From NCBI GenBank assembly GCA_002786025.1, contig NHNW01000004.1, forward strand, positions 682,001-746,000: a DNA stretch of 64,000 nucleotides, read 5' to 3'. The DNA comes from Zasmidium citrigriseum. Its lineage: Eukaryota > Ascomycota > Dothideomycetes > Mycosphaerellales > Mycosphaerellaceae. Below, piece after piece: positions 10,632-21,893 of this stretch (within the stretch, counting starts at the first letter, position 1; each line of letters starts with the position of its first letter). Under the pieces are notes generated by a model. The model ran no database searches. It was given only the letters and a program-made list of their open reading frames with translations, and was not told where the DNA came from. The position numbers and the translations under genes are program-made.

Positions 10632-11747
10632 TTACCACACCCGACACAGCGGCTGCCCTCCTATCCGCCTCTCCACACATTCTCTCGCCTCCATGATCCC
10701 CTTATCAGTACTAACAGCCATGATCTCTCCAATCTTCGTCATAGCATGAACCTCTCCTGCCCGGTTTCCCCTCACAACATTCGCCAAGTCTCTGCTACTC
10801 AGCCATATCCGTTTCGTGGGCTTGCTGATCAACTGTGCTTTGCTGAGAACGGGCATGCTCTGGTAGTATTTCAGTCCGAGCCATAATCTTCTTGAAGCGC
10901 GGTTTGCCTGAGTGACGACACCTTCCGCTTCCAGCATGTCCGGGTCGTGAAATCTCGTCTGGGGTAATGTAATGCCTTGACCAGGGACATCAAGACCCAT
11001 GGCGTTGACGGTGATGCCGTTTTGTCGGATCTCGCGCTCGGTCATGAAAGCATTGAGGCCGGCCATGGCTTTGAGGTCCTCCCAGCTGAAGTCGATGTCT
11101 TCGAGGGACTCGGTTGGTGTTTGTGCGTATTTCAACATAAGTTCTCCTTTCTCGACGGGCATTTGAGCGAGAAAGTTCTGCACCATATTCTTTCGTCTTT
11201 CTTCAGGGCTGGCGCCCATCTCCTCCTTCAACGCTTCTACTTCTTCTTCGCTCGAGCAGCGCTCGCTCCTCATCTGAAATTCGCTCTCCGCATCTGATAC
11301 CAGTGTCTCCATATCTTGCCGAGAACTTTTAATGAACTCGCTCGCTCGCAAATGCCACCATTGGTCCCTCAAATCCTCCAGACTCCTGTATGCATGCTCC
11401 TGAGCGAAATCTACCGCCTCTTGTCCAAAGCCCGCACTTATCAGCGCATCGCGGTCCAGTCCTTTCCGCACTGCCAATGCCAATGCCGCTTCAGGGCTGT
11501 GTTTATTTCTTCCAGCGGCGCCGTGTGGGTGGTTGGTGATGTGATGGTCGTCTCGTGGTCCCTGGCCAAAAACTGATGCTGGCGGTGATGGACCTGCGAG
11601 TTTGACGTGTGAAAGGAAGCCTTGCTTTTGGAGGAGGAGGGCGAGGGAGAGGTGGAGTTTGGTGTACGGTATTGATGTTAGGCCGAGCCGTGCTAGTGAG
11701 GCGTTTTGGAGATGGGAGCAGACGTGGGCGAGGTTGACGAGGGACAT
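10632..11747 (-). CDS. MRPS8: Mitochondrial small-subunit ribosomal protein uS8m
   Basis: A single-exon frame of 371 residues. Residues 1-57 (MSLVNLAHVCSHLQNASLARL and following to KLAGPSPP) match the N-terminal half of the S8 family, and residues from about 281 to the end (RRLWLGLKYYQ, RPTKRIWLSS-like, GEIMAVSTDKGIMEAREC) match the C-terminal half. S8 binds helix 21 of small-subunit rRNA and is an early assembly protein; the mitochondrial form works in the matrix mitoribosome. Between the halves lie about 210 residues of charged, Glu-rich, probably helical sequence absent from bacterial S8 and from the roughly 155-residue budding-yeast Mrps8. The insertion has no intron-like ends that would remove it in frame, so I read it as translated. 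Confidence 0.88.
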   Translation of the reverse strand: MSLVNLAHVCSHLQNASLARLGLTSIPYTKLHLSLALLLQKQGFLSHVKLAGPSPPASVFGQGPRDDHHITNHPHGAAGRNKHSPEAALALAVRKGLDRDALISAGFGQEAVDFAQEHAYRSLEDLRDQWWHLRASEFIKSSRQDMETLVSDAESEFQMRSERCSSEEEVEALKEEMGASPEERRKNMVQNFLAQMPVEKGELMLKYAQTPTESLEDIDFSWEDLKAMAGLNAFMTEREIRQNGITVNAMGLDVPGQGITLPQTRFHDPDMLEAEGVVTQANRASRRLWLGLKYYQSMPVLSKAQLISKPTKRIWLSSRDLANVVRGNRAGEVHAMTKIGEIMAVSTDKGIMEARECVERRIGGQPLCRVW

Positions 11748-12630
11748 GCTTGGAGGTGTGGCCTCGGAGGCCCAACGAAATCGTTTGGCGCAGTATCAGT
11801 AGAAATACAGCTTCCGAGAGTCCGGCTCGTTTTGTTCTTGGATGAAAATTGGGTGTATGGTGCTGGCAATGGGAATCTCGAAGAATTGAAGTCCGCGGAT
11901 CTCGAAGTCAAGAAGTGCAGGTGCGGTCGACAAGCCTTTCCCTTTTGGGCGAGACTTCTTCACATGCTCTCCCAAACGCTGCCTCCATCTTCATTACTTT
12001 CTTGACCACCTGCATACATCTCTTGCGACGAGCTTCGCATCGACTCAGCCTTTGCCATCGTGGTCGCGGAATGCCAATTCATGCCTCAATACGGAGCAAT
12101 TCTTCCTATACCACGTCTGTTTTCAAAACTCTGGATCGTGACGAACAGACGACAGAACGACTTTGTTCTGGACACAGAATGCTAGCCAAAATTCAGCACT
12201 CAGCTACGGAGAGAGTGATGACGCTACACAGAGCCACAAACAATCAATGTCCTCAATATAATATCGCAGGCCAATGGCATGCCCACCGCGTTAACTACCA
12301 TCTCGACAATTAAAGACGCGTCCAGCCATGTGGTCCGCTGTACGACCTTTGCCGCCCCGTTAAGCGCTCGGCTTGCGGCGCAGGAGCTTGGTGCGAGGTA
12401 CACCACTCGAGGCTGACAACATGTCCAGCTCCTCTTCTTCTCCATGTTGGCCGCTCTTCTTTCTGAACTCGCTCTCAAGTCCTTTGCTCTCCTTTTCACC
12501 ACCTGGGCTGCTTGCTTTCTCGCTCACGACTACCTAGACACCCTCCGCGAGGCCGCGCAAGACTATTTATCGATCACTGAGCTACTTTACAACCACGAAA
12601 GGCTACCACTTAGAGTCTAGAGCAACCACA
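11748..12630. other. Divergent promoter region
   Basis: The spacer separates the starts of MRPS8 (minus) and the plus-strand gene at 12631. Short frames present show no protein character. No TATA element stands out. Confidence 0.45.
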
Positions 12631-14115
12631 ATGCCTGCTGGTCCAGGCGAGAGTCTCCTAATCACTTGGTATTTCTCCCGATCATCAACTTTAGACTGGC
12701 TCTGACATGAAGGACACAGCTTCGCCGATGTCCATTACTACTTCAACGACCCAGCCTTGCGACCGCCTCACCACCGCTTCGATAAGGGCAGCTATGTCTA
12801 CCTCTTCTACAACCCAGCTCAACGACAGACTAAATTAGAGATTGCCAACCACGCTGGCACCCCTGATCAGGACGCGTTCTTCGGCTACCTGAACATCGCC
12901 AACGTCCGTCACTCGCATCTCCAGCCGAACCTCATTACTCTCTTGATCAATACCTCCGCAGTGCAAGATCAATCCACATGGCATCTGCCAGCGTACGACC
13001 AAAGAAACGATCAAAAGTACATGTACAAGTTGCATGCTCTGGATATATACTTGTGGACGGAGAAGGATGCATCGAATCTGCTCAATCAGCTGAAGAATGT
13101 CTTGAGCTCGGACAGGCTAGATCTGAAAGATGCACAGGGCATGAGCACTCCACATTCAGAACATCGGGACTCGATGAGTCCGGTCGTACAGCAACTTGAG
13201 AGAACAGCCATTGGGTCACAGTTTCCTCCACGAACGGCGAGCGCTGTGTCTGCTCAGTCAGTGCCTGGCCCTCCTACGCCTGCTTTATCAGCGGGGAACT
13301 CGCCCAAAGCTACACCGATGGGTTACAATCCAGCTGCTCCAGCTGCTCCAGAGCCAGTCTCCTATCGTGAGAAGACACCTCCGCCACCAGACGACGGCAC
13401 TGGCACCGGTCTTAAAAACTCCGCCGGATACGAAGGCGCTCCTCTGACGCAGTATCCTTCCGCAGCGGGACAGCACCAAAGCTACTTCAGCGGCCCACCA
13501 CAACACCACAGCAACCCTTCACAATCAAGCCTTCCCGGACCCCCAGGCAGCATCCCACCTCCACCACAGCAAAACCGCACGCCCTCCTTCGGCCCCATGG
13601 CCGCGAGCACCCTCCCCCAATCGCCCCCACCCCACCAACAATCCTTCCAACGACAATCCTCCTACGGCGCCCCTCAAACCCAATACGCCAACTACAGCCC
13701 CCAATCTCAATCGACAAACTACCCAGGTTCGCCGGGCTACAATCCCAACCTCCCTCCAACACCATCTGCACCGCCAGCATACTCCGGCCCGAATCCGCTG
13801 CAATCCCCCGGAATCCCACCACCGCCGCCCCAGCAGCAACCGACGCCCGTTGGCGGCTATAGCAACTATAACTACGGCTCTGCGCAAGAGCTGCACGCGA
13901 ATAGTCTCAATAACCACGGTGCTTACACGGGTGATATTCACAACCAGGCCTATCGACCCACCCAGGCGGAAGCCAATACCCATGGGCATCATCCTCCGAA
14001 AAGACATGATTCCGGATCTACGGACGGCAAGCAGCAGTCGAAGTTGCAGGGAAAGGTTGGACAGGTTGAGGGGAAGGTGGGGAAGTATTTGAATAAGTTG
14101 GATAAATTGTGGTAG
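12631..14115 (+). CDS. Conserved-looking fungal protein with P/Q-rich tail
   Basis: Exons 12631..12668 and 12720..14115 (51-base intron) give 477 residues; the join makes a Cys codon (TG|C) and runs into FADVHYYFNDPALRPP. Residues 1-135 form a compact, aromatic-rich, globular-looking domain (SYVYLFYNPAQ, LEIANHAGTPDQDAFFGYL, ALDIYLWTEKDA). Residues 140-430 are a Pro/Gln/Ser/Tyr-rich disordered segment with polyproline runs. The last 40 residues are basic and amphipathic (KLQGKVGQVEGKVGKYLNKLDKLW), possibly a membrane- or partner-binding helix. I do not recognise the family and assign no function. The 38-base first exon is supported by a good donor and acceptor and by the lack of an ATG at the start of the long frame. 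Confidence 0.75.
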
Positions 14116-14215
14116 AATAATGAATATGATGAGGCCCGGCGTTTGGGAACGAGATTTAGCGACAGGAAAGAATCATGACATGATTGAATGAACAGCTTTT
14201 AGGAGGTGCTTGAAT

Positions 14216-16183
14216 CTATTCTCTCGAGTCCCAATAGAAATTCACTCCATCCCCCTCCTTGATCTTCGCGACCGCAGCCCTCAGATCCGACCCCATGGCT
14301 TCAGGTCCACTGCCGACTATCTCGACGGGTCCACCGAAGTTCATCGACCGTTCCCTAAAATCTCCCACCATCTCCTCGAGCGAAGGGTGGTGATCTCGAA
14401 GGAAGTTGACCTGGAAGCGAGGACTACTCGCCATGAGGAGGTCTTCCAGGGAGATATCCGAGCGGATGGATGAGACAGTGGCGTCGATTTTGCCGCCGTC
14501 GGTCTTCTCTTGCTCATGCAAGGAGGGTGAGGGTGAAGAAGTCTTCTCCTCCATACCCCGATGACCTTCGGAGCTTTCTCGACTGACGAATATACTGATC
14601 CTCAATCCCAGATATTCGTCCAGCATCTTCTTCAATTGGTGGAGTTCCTGTCCCAGCCAGAGAAGATCTTCGGATTTGCGAACCACCCAGATGAAATCAA
14701 ACACCGCCTCGCGATTCATACACTCTCGCATGGCGGAGAGGAGGATCGGGAGGGTGAATGTTACGCCTGTGCCGCCCGCGACGGTCAGGAGGTGTTGAGT
14801 CTCGTAGCTTGGGAAGGACTTTCCGTAGGGGCCGCAGAGGATCACGGGGAGGGTTGCGTCGTTGCCCATTTCGGCGAGTTGGGAGGTCTGGCCATCTCGC
14901 GCGCGGATGAGGTATGTGTGGCGATGTATGTTGCTATTGCTGGTGGGTTCCGGCAAGGAGGCGACGGTAAAAGGATGCGCCTGCCAAATACTCAGACTCG
15001 GAAACGTCAAATAAAAGTGCTGACCCGCTTGCCAAGGCGTCCGATGCTCGTGGTCGATGTCCAGACGGATGACGGTCCCGTTGTCGTCGGTCAGGACTTT
15101 GATCGTTCCTTCTGCGCATTTGAATCCGAAGCGCTGGCCGCCTTTCCCGCCCGTGTAGTGGATGTAGGCCATGCGGAGGTATCGCACCATCTGATCGAGG
15201 AATATAAGGACGAGGCTGGGAACCATCCAACACCAGAGTTTATCCCAATGGCCCCAACACGCCGCGACGTACAGTACCGCGATGATCCAGTGTGTGATTT
15301 TGAAGAACTCATATCCGGTCCAGCGGATCGCGGTTTTGGTGCTGAAGACCGTGAGCCAGGTAATGAAGAACATCGCCACAACCCCAAAGATTACATATTG
15401 CTGGTTCATAAACTTCGCATAAACGGAAGGTTGGGGTTGGTAGAATTTTCCTTCGATGAGTGTCCAGCCCAGGGTGTGGAGAAAGGATTGGATGAAGATG
15501 ACCCGGCCGAGCCAGCGGTGCAGGAAGTTGAAGTGCTGATATGGAATCCCGGTTATGATTGAAAGAACACTCTCTCGCATGCAGAGGAGGATTGTGAAGG
15601 GGGTGAGGGCGTAGGCTAGGGCGCCGATGCGGTCGGACCAGCCTCCGAGGCCAGTGCGGGTGTTGTGGAGGGTGGAGTCTTCGATGGGGGTTATCCAGGT
15701 CTTGTAGACGATGCCGACGAGGCTGTTGTAGAGCGTCAGTTGAGGTGTCCTTGCGATGAGAGGAACGAAGATTACTCACGAGAACACCAAAAGATACGCC
15801 AAAACAACCGCCAAAACAACAACCTGCAATCTCGAAATCCGTCCAAAAAGCCACCTCAAAGGCGTATCAGGAAGCAAAGACCTCTTCAAAGCCTCAACTT
15901 GACTTCCCAGATCGTCGATAAATCCTCCTCTCCCTTGAGACGCAACACCCATTCTCCTGAAATGCGCTGCACCCCATAGCAAGAGCACGCCTCCGATGAC
16001 CGCCCACATGATGAACGTGTACAACATCGACGTCTCGTGCATGCCGTAGACGGCGTCCAGATACTCGCAGGTTCCGACATCTTTGGTACATGGTAGGACT
16101 CGACTCGCGTATGCCCAATAGTATTTCGATGTGGTGTTGGCTTCGTTGTGGTCTTGAATGTGTTGTCTTGGGAAGATATCCAT
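14216..16183 (-). CDS. Ferric reductase transmembrane component (FRE/NOX family)
   Basis: Exons 16183..15780 and 15722..14216 (57-base intron with a CTGAC branch site) give 636 residues starting MDIFPRQ. A short extracytosolic N-terminus is followed by about seven hydrophobic segments. Haem-ligand histidines are visible in QHFNFLHRWLGR, QSFLHTLGW and FKITHWIIAVLYVAACWGHW. Then come the FAD motif HPFTVASL, the NADPH-binding CGPYGKSF and VAGGTGVTFTLP, and the C-terminal GSGPEAMGSDL. The family moves electrons from cytosolic NADPH across the plasma membrane to Fe(III) or Cu(II) for uptake. A shorter 30-base intron using an upstream AG is possible but below the usual size. It ends 100 bases from the convergent gene at 12631-14115. 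Specific Fe versus Cu role is not readable. Confidence 0.92.
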
Positions 16184-18848
16184 CTTGAACAATGTGGATG
16201 GAAGCTCCGCAGGGAAGATTCTTTCAATCGATATTCAATCCCAATGTCGTCGATTCGTTCCCAGAGATGCTTTCTTTATGAGCAATTCGTATCCTTCATA
16301 GCCAAGAAAGTCGTTGCGAAATTTTGAGAATGATGGCTGAAGCGTCCAGACGCCTTTGTCCTCGTTTCTGCAAACCGAAATGTGTTGAATGGGAAGAAAA
16401 GTGAGGTCGTGGGAATGAGGCGTCGTCCATTTGAAGTCGAGTCCTTGGCATGAGCATGTTTCCACTTCGAAGCCGCAGCCGAAGAACGACCAAGTGGCTT
16501 GGCCGTCGTTCTGGCTTGCTGTTACGGCATTTCTGTTCTCATGTCGCACCGAGTGGTATCGAATTTATGGTGCTGGTGGCATTTTCTGGCGAACGTGTTT
16601 TGGGGATAATTTGGCTTGAGGAGACGGCGGTTGAATCTTGGTGGAGGGCGTTTTTCCATGTGGCAACGTTGTGGGGATCGAGGCGTCAGGTTGATGAATG
16701 CGTGCTATTTCGTTTCGGAATGCCGGTTTGACAGATGACATCTTTCGCTTCTCGATACAATGATTGATAACATGAATAGGAGAGAAATGGTGCCGCTGTT
16801 CACGGAAGAATATTGGTGTAGACAGATGCAAGTGTGAAGTTGTACAAAAGGCAAAGGTCATGACTTACCTTTCCTACTTTCTCGCGACAGCGATTGTGCA
16901 CTCATCCTATTCAACACAGCAAGCCAGTGCTCGCCATCGCTGTTCGCCGTCTGTCAACTCGCAAGGCGGTATTCCCTCTGCGTTCGTGTGGCGCTCTCCA
17001 TGTGATTACTGCTCTTCGTCCACGCGGCTCATCGTTCGATGGATCAGACAATCCATCTACGCAAGTCAGCAATTCAGCCTTGTTGAGGATGGCTTACGTG
17101 GCAAATCCAATTCACATGAAAGCCATGCACGAGCGCGGGAAAACAATGGTCGGGCGAAATGTCGAGACAGCTGTCATGCGGATGTGTTGGGCGGGTCAAG
17201 TCGGCCTGTCCTTGTCTTCGAAAACGTGTTTGCAGAGTTGCGACCCAACGTCCGACCTGTATTGAACTATTGGAGGCCTTGTTCGGCCGATCGTGGCGAG
17301 ATGGTTGCTGTTGCTGCGGCAGAATTTCGAAGTTGTTTCACAGGTTTTGGACAACGCATTGTGCATTCGGCCTTGGTTCTGCGATGGTGTGGTGGCCGTG
17401 GCAGGTCTCATGGGTATCTGAAGGCCGATCAACTGTTCGCAATGTCGTTGAGATGCAATAGCTTGAAGAACCACAGTTTGAAGCCGGCCGTCAGTTGACA
17501 ATCGATCCGATGATCGTCCATCGACGTCGACGATGACCAAATACATGGCACCCGCATTTTCCGCATTCGGAGTTATTCCAGCCAGTGGGAAGGAGGCAGC
17601 CAGTAGCAGTGGAGAGGGATGCTTATGAGCATGAAGTACCCAAGTACCTGTCCGGGCTCGTATAGGTGTGGTGAGAGAAGGGCTGTGCAAAGGATAGCGT
17701 TCGCCGTGCTGCGGACTCTGTCGATTGAAGTCGTATCACGGGGCTACTGCTGGTGAACAGAGTACGACAGTAGCAGGTAAGGCATCCTGGTTACACGAGG
17801 CAGTGCCTTCCTTGATGAGATGCATCGTGGGCACAGAGCTTGCAACTTGAGACGGCGCGGGACAGGTCAACTTGCTTGCCAAGCTCATGTGGGTTGAAAA
17901 ACGTCACGTCCCCAGTGGCGAGAGGAGAGGGCGCAGAGAATGCAGTGTTCCTCGGGTATATGTGCGTGGTGCGGAGTTCGGCACGGCCTTGAAGAGTAGG
18001 AGGTTGTATGTCGGATCGAGCTGGAATGGTCGATGGAGGTTCAACGCTGAGGCAAAGTTGGTTGGATTGCCCAACCACATCGCGGTCCTGCAAGTTGCCG
18101 CACCAGTACGTACCCTATAACGGGGATTACGTCGTCAGGTCGAATGCTATGGTGGAGCATAGCGGAGGGGAAACGCAGGCGCTGAATCGCGTGGTGGTGA
18201 TGTTGGTGGAATTGCTGCTGATGTGGTTGCTGGTTGCTGGCTCCCCGGACGAAGGCACAGCGCAGCCTCTCGTGATGGTGGTACATGGCGTGGGCAGCAC
18301 ATGAGCGATCGCTGTGGGCGCAGTAGCGGACAGTAGCGGGCGAGTTGCATTGGTGTGCCTGGGTCTTCACCGCTCCTCGTGCTGCTCGCCGGCCGCAGCA
18401 ATTCTCCCGGCAGCATGGCGATTGGCCTGGGCACATGCAGCTCCTGTCGCCATTCATGCAGCAACTCAACTTCCACCCGTCGCCGCAGCAGCCTCCACTC
18501 CCTCCGCCAGCGCCAGCAGCAGCACCCGCGCGCCCTCGAGCCCCTAGGTTGCGTGCGCTTTCTGGTACGAACATGTGGGTTTGAGCCATAGCGTCACTGT
18601 CTCCATCATCACCCTCCGCCGCATCCTCTTTCGTGTCGCCAAACCCCTCCTCTTATAGCCGTCGCTCTCTTGTCGCATTCACCGCCTTGCTCGTGCCGAT
18701 GAGGACCACCTGAGACGCAACTTCAATGGAACGACTGGGACCAGGCCAGCGCACAGACTACCGCCGATGGGAGCCTCAGGTGAAGCCAACGGCTGCGGGG
18801 TACGCTCCCTCTTCCACCACCCCTCTGAACTGCAATTGACGACAGACC
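16184..18848. other. Long 2.7-kb divergent intergenic region
   Basis: The spacer lies between the starts of the ferric reductase and the 931-residue protein. Open frames of up to 212 residues exist on both strands but overlap each other, have odd composition and no motif, so I leave them out. A GATAA occurs near 16764, which could be a GATA-factor site as in iron-regulated fungal promoters, but the full ATCWGATAA siderophore-regulator consensus is not present. CT-rich sequence from 18590 to 18848 is probably leader of the downstream gene. Confidence 0.5.
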
Positions 18849-21644
18849 ATGAGCAGATCCAACCGCTACAACCCCGAATACCACGACCCACGACCGTCCT
18901 ATGCGCCGCGATCACCCACATCTGAACGAGTTCCCCGATATCCTCCCCGATCACCTACGACGAAGCGTCGTTCGTCATGGCCCCCACCAGCATTCGCCGA
19001 AGATGAGGTCGTGTCGTTGCGCCGGGAATCGAATGCACAGCAGTTACTGCAGCATGTAGGCAAGGATGAGGCTGCATCACGCGGTACGATCGACCAAGAG
19101 CCACTCATTATCGACAATCTCGACGTCATCAAGCAAAATGAACGACGTGTGGCTTCTGACTCGGAGCGAGAAACACGACGGCCAGCTGCCATGCCAACTC
19201 CTCCAACGAGTGAAGATGAGAGAGCCCGCAAAGCAAGGCGAAAGCCGTCCAAGCTGGTCATCAACGATGATGAGAGGGTTCCGGAAATGTCCAAGCGAAC
19301 GTCTTCGCCCTATGCCTTCAGCAAGACGCCGAAACCACAGTCGCATGTTTCGTCGAGTGACCGATACAGCTCGAACGATACTTTGACACCACCGTCATCC
19401 GGTATTCCTGCTGGTGTCAAGGTCGCCCGCTTTGCGCACTCTCAACCTTCCTCCCCTCGTCGCGACTCAGGCCGTCATAGTCCGAATGCTAGACGGGGTC
19501 ATGATTACTTCTCGAGCCACTCGAAAAATGAGAGCGCAATCGATGATTGCGAGCCAGATAGCAAGACGTTGTCTGGCAAGGGTAGAAAAGTCACTGATCG
19601 ACCACTGACCGAAAGCCCCCGAATCTCTGCTGTCGACTTTGCAGCGTCACCAAACAATCAGCCAATCCGGAAGCTCAATCTTGATGCTAGGCGCAACACA
19701 GACACACAGAACACCTTGCCAACCCTTGGAAGATTTAACGCGGAGAGATCTCGTCGGCCCACTCCATTAATGGCATCAACCTCACTCAGCGAAGCTCGTA
19801 ACACAGATCCGGTATCGTCAGCCTCGTTGAATCCACAGTCAGCGGACACATATCCTGGATATCCTCGCTCAAGAGAATCCAGCTACGCATCCTCACGTCC
19901 CGTATCTCCAGCAGATTCAATTGGAAGGGGTGCCGCTGCAGGAGGTCGTTCGCCACGCATGAGCTCAGAGCTGTCCCGTGACAGTAGTGTAGTGAACTCA
20001 AGGCCTAGCTCAGCAGGAGCATCAAGACCCAGCTCTCCATCTCCAATCACTCCGTCTACAGATTCTCCACGCTTGGGACGAACGGACCTCGATTGGAGTG
20101 CGTTGCTGGCTGCAAATGCGGCCAGACGAACGAAGCAACCATCACGGCTTGCAACTGCTGTTCCTCAAGAACCAGGCCCAGAATCTTCCAGGAGAAGCAC
20201 ACCCAGAGATGGGCCCCAAATTCCAAAATCATCACTGCCATACCCCGAGGACAGCAGCTTGATGGGTTCGAGCATCAACATGCCACATGAGCAAGACCAT
20301 GCGTACTACCCAGACAAAAGACCTATATATCCACCAGCAACTCAGGACAAGGTCAAGAAGGAGGCGCCACGATCATCATCGCCGACTCCAAGCAACTCTC
20401 CATACGCTGCTCCACCTTCTGCAAGGCCAACATTCAACAGGGCGCAAACGGCGTATCACACCTTCCAGGCTGGTCAAGCTGCCCAATCTAGCGAGCCCAG
20501 AGCACCTGAATCAAAGCCTCGTCTCACAGACCTGAAGCGGACAGAATCGTTCGCCAACTCATCCGAGACAAAGAAGGAACTCCAAGTTCTGATGAAGAAA
20601 GGCTTGCCCGCCTGTCCTCGCTCCGACCCCGTAGCTGGCTACGACGACTGGTACACGGTGATTGGCGCCACCAACATTGACTTCTGCCCAGACTGTATTG
20701 ACACCCTTTTCGAACGTACTGTTTTCCGGCCACATTTTCGACGGTCGCTACCACGTAATCTTAATACAAAAGTGCGATGTGCTTTCGGATCTCCCTGGAT
20801 TCGACTGGCTTGGCTGCTCACCCTCCAGCAGCAACGGACTGATCTCAGCTTACTGAAGGATCTCGCCGAGATCGAAGAGACGACTGACCCGTGTCCTGGG
20901 GCGGTGCAGACTGTACAGTCGTGGTACGGCCTTCGCGATCCGGATGGTCTGTTTGTAAGAGACTTTCATGTCTGTTTTGGGGACGTTAGGAAGATTGAAC
21001 GGCTGTTGCCGAGTCTATCTGGAATCTTCGTCAAGTTGCCTCATCGGGCTTCGTACGAGAAGAGGATCTGTGCAATTCGGACGGATAGCAACCGGTTTTC
21101 GACGTACCTGGATGCTCTGGTGTCCACTCATGAGAAAGCTGTCACTTCACGGAAAGGTGCGGATCCAATGCCGCTGATCGATCTCGTGGAACGCAAGACT
21201 CGTCTGCGCGAATGCACCCGAGATAACATGCTGCTTGGAGCACTCTGGCATTTCGCTCCAGAGGTACCCACCTTGACCGTCTGCGAGGACTGCTTCGAAT
21301 CGATCGTGGAGCCAGAGATCAAGAAAGCCTCCTCCGTGGCCAGGAAATTCAATCGCACCCTCCAACCCGTCTACAGCGAGGGCATAGGAAGCTCCTGCCA
21401 GCTCTATTCCCGCCGCATGCGCAAGGTCTTCCAGCGAGCCGTCGAGGACAACGATACTAAGTACCTCATTCGGAAGTCGAAGGAAAGGAGAGAAGCGGAA
21501 CTTTGGCTGCAGGATCGATACAAGGAGGTTATGAGGAAAGCCAGGCGTTTGGCTGATGAAGGAACGGTCAGTGATGATGATGAGAGACGATTGACGAGGG
21601 AGTTGGCCAAGATTTCTTCGGAGTGGAAGGAGAATTGGGAGTGA
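18849..21644 (+). CDS. Large disordered protein with C-terminal cysteine-rich domain
   Basis: One uninterrupted frame of 931 residues. Residues 1-560 are Ser/Pro/Arg-rich, low complexity, full of SP and RPSSP motifs, and look disordered and heavily phosphorylatable. From about residue 570 the sequence becomes globular: DPVAGYDDWYTVIG, FCPDCIDTLFERTVFRPHF, DPCPGAVQTVQSWYGLRDPDGLFVRDFHVC and, around 811, VCEDCFESIVEPEI. The CPDC and CEDC pairs, with further single cysteines, look like metal ligands. The last 80 residues are a charged helical region. I do not recognise a named family, though the globular part reads as strongly conserved sequence. It sits between a ferric reductase and a CorA transporter. 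No function is assigned. Confidence 0.85.
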   Translation: MSRSNRYNPEYHDPRPSYAPRSPTSERVPRYPPRSPTTKRRSSWPPPAFAEDEVVSLRRESNAQQLLQHVGKDEAASRGTIDQEPLIIDNLDVIKQNERRVASDSERETRRPAAMPTPPTSEDERARKARRKPSKLVINDDERVPEMSKRTSSPYAFSKTPKPQSHVSSSDRYSSNDTLTPPSSGIPAGVKVARFAHSQPSSPRRDSGRHSPNARRGHDYFSSHSKNESAIDDCEPDSKTLSGKGRKVTDRPLTESPRISAVDFAASPNNQPIRKLNLDARRNTDTQNTLPTLGRFNAERSRRPTPLMASTSLSEARNTDPVSSASLNPQSADTYPGYPRSRESSYASSRPVSPADSIGRGAAAGGRSPRMSSELSRDSSVVNSRPSSAGASRPSSPSPITPSTDSPRLGRTDLDWSALLAANAARRTKQPSRLATAVPQEPGPESSRRSTPRDGPQIPKSSLPYPEDSSLMGSSINMPHEQDHAYYPDKRPIYPPATQDKVKKEAPRSSSPTPSNSPYAAPPSARPTFNRAQTAYHTFQAGQAAQSSEPRAPESKPRLTDLKRTESFANSSETKKELQVLMKKGLPACPRSDPVAGYDDWYTVIGATNIDFCPDCIDTLFERTVFRPHFRRSLPRNLNTKVRCAFGSPWIRLAWLLTLQQQRTDLSLLKDLAEIEETTDPCPGAVQTVQSWYGLRDPDGLFVRDFHVCFGDVRKIERLLPSLSGIFVKLPHRASYEKRICAIRTDSNRFSTYLDALVSTHEKAVTSRKGADPMPLIDLVERKTRLRECTRDNMLLGALWHFAPEVPTLTVCEDCFESIVEPEIKKASSVARKFNRTLQPVYSEGIGSSCQLYSRRMRKVFQRAVEDNDTKYLIRKSKERREAELWLQDRYKEVMRKARRLADEGTVSDDDERRLTRELAKISSEWKENWE

Positions 21645-21893
21645 TCAATGAGAATGGATATACCCCTGAAAAGTTCGGGTTTTGGATGGGATGGGTTGGG
21701 GTGGGTTGGGCGTCTTTCGTGATGAATGGGTGAGACTTATTAGAGGGTCAAGGACCGATGAAAGTATGAATACACGAATGAACATGAAAGATCTTGAGAC
21801 TATTGCTTAATGTGCGCTGTGATGTCTGGTAAATGCCGTCAAGCTACTCGTCCCAACGGATCGCCTTCAGAAAGCGAACTCCTCGCCAACCCC

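Noticed and set aside
15750..15779. Alternative 30-base intron in the ferric reductase.
   Set aside because: It would keep frame but is below the usual fungal minimum. The 57-base intron has a branch site and also keeps frame.
16860..17690. Overlapping open frames of 212 (plus) and 164 (minus) residues.
   Set aside because: Random-looking composition, mutual overlap, no motif and no splice context; they lie in a divergent promoter region.
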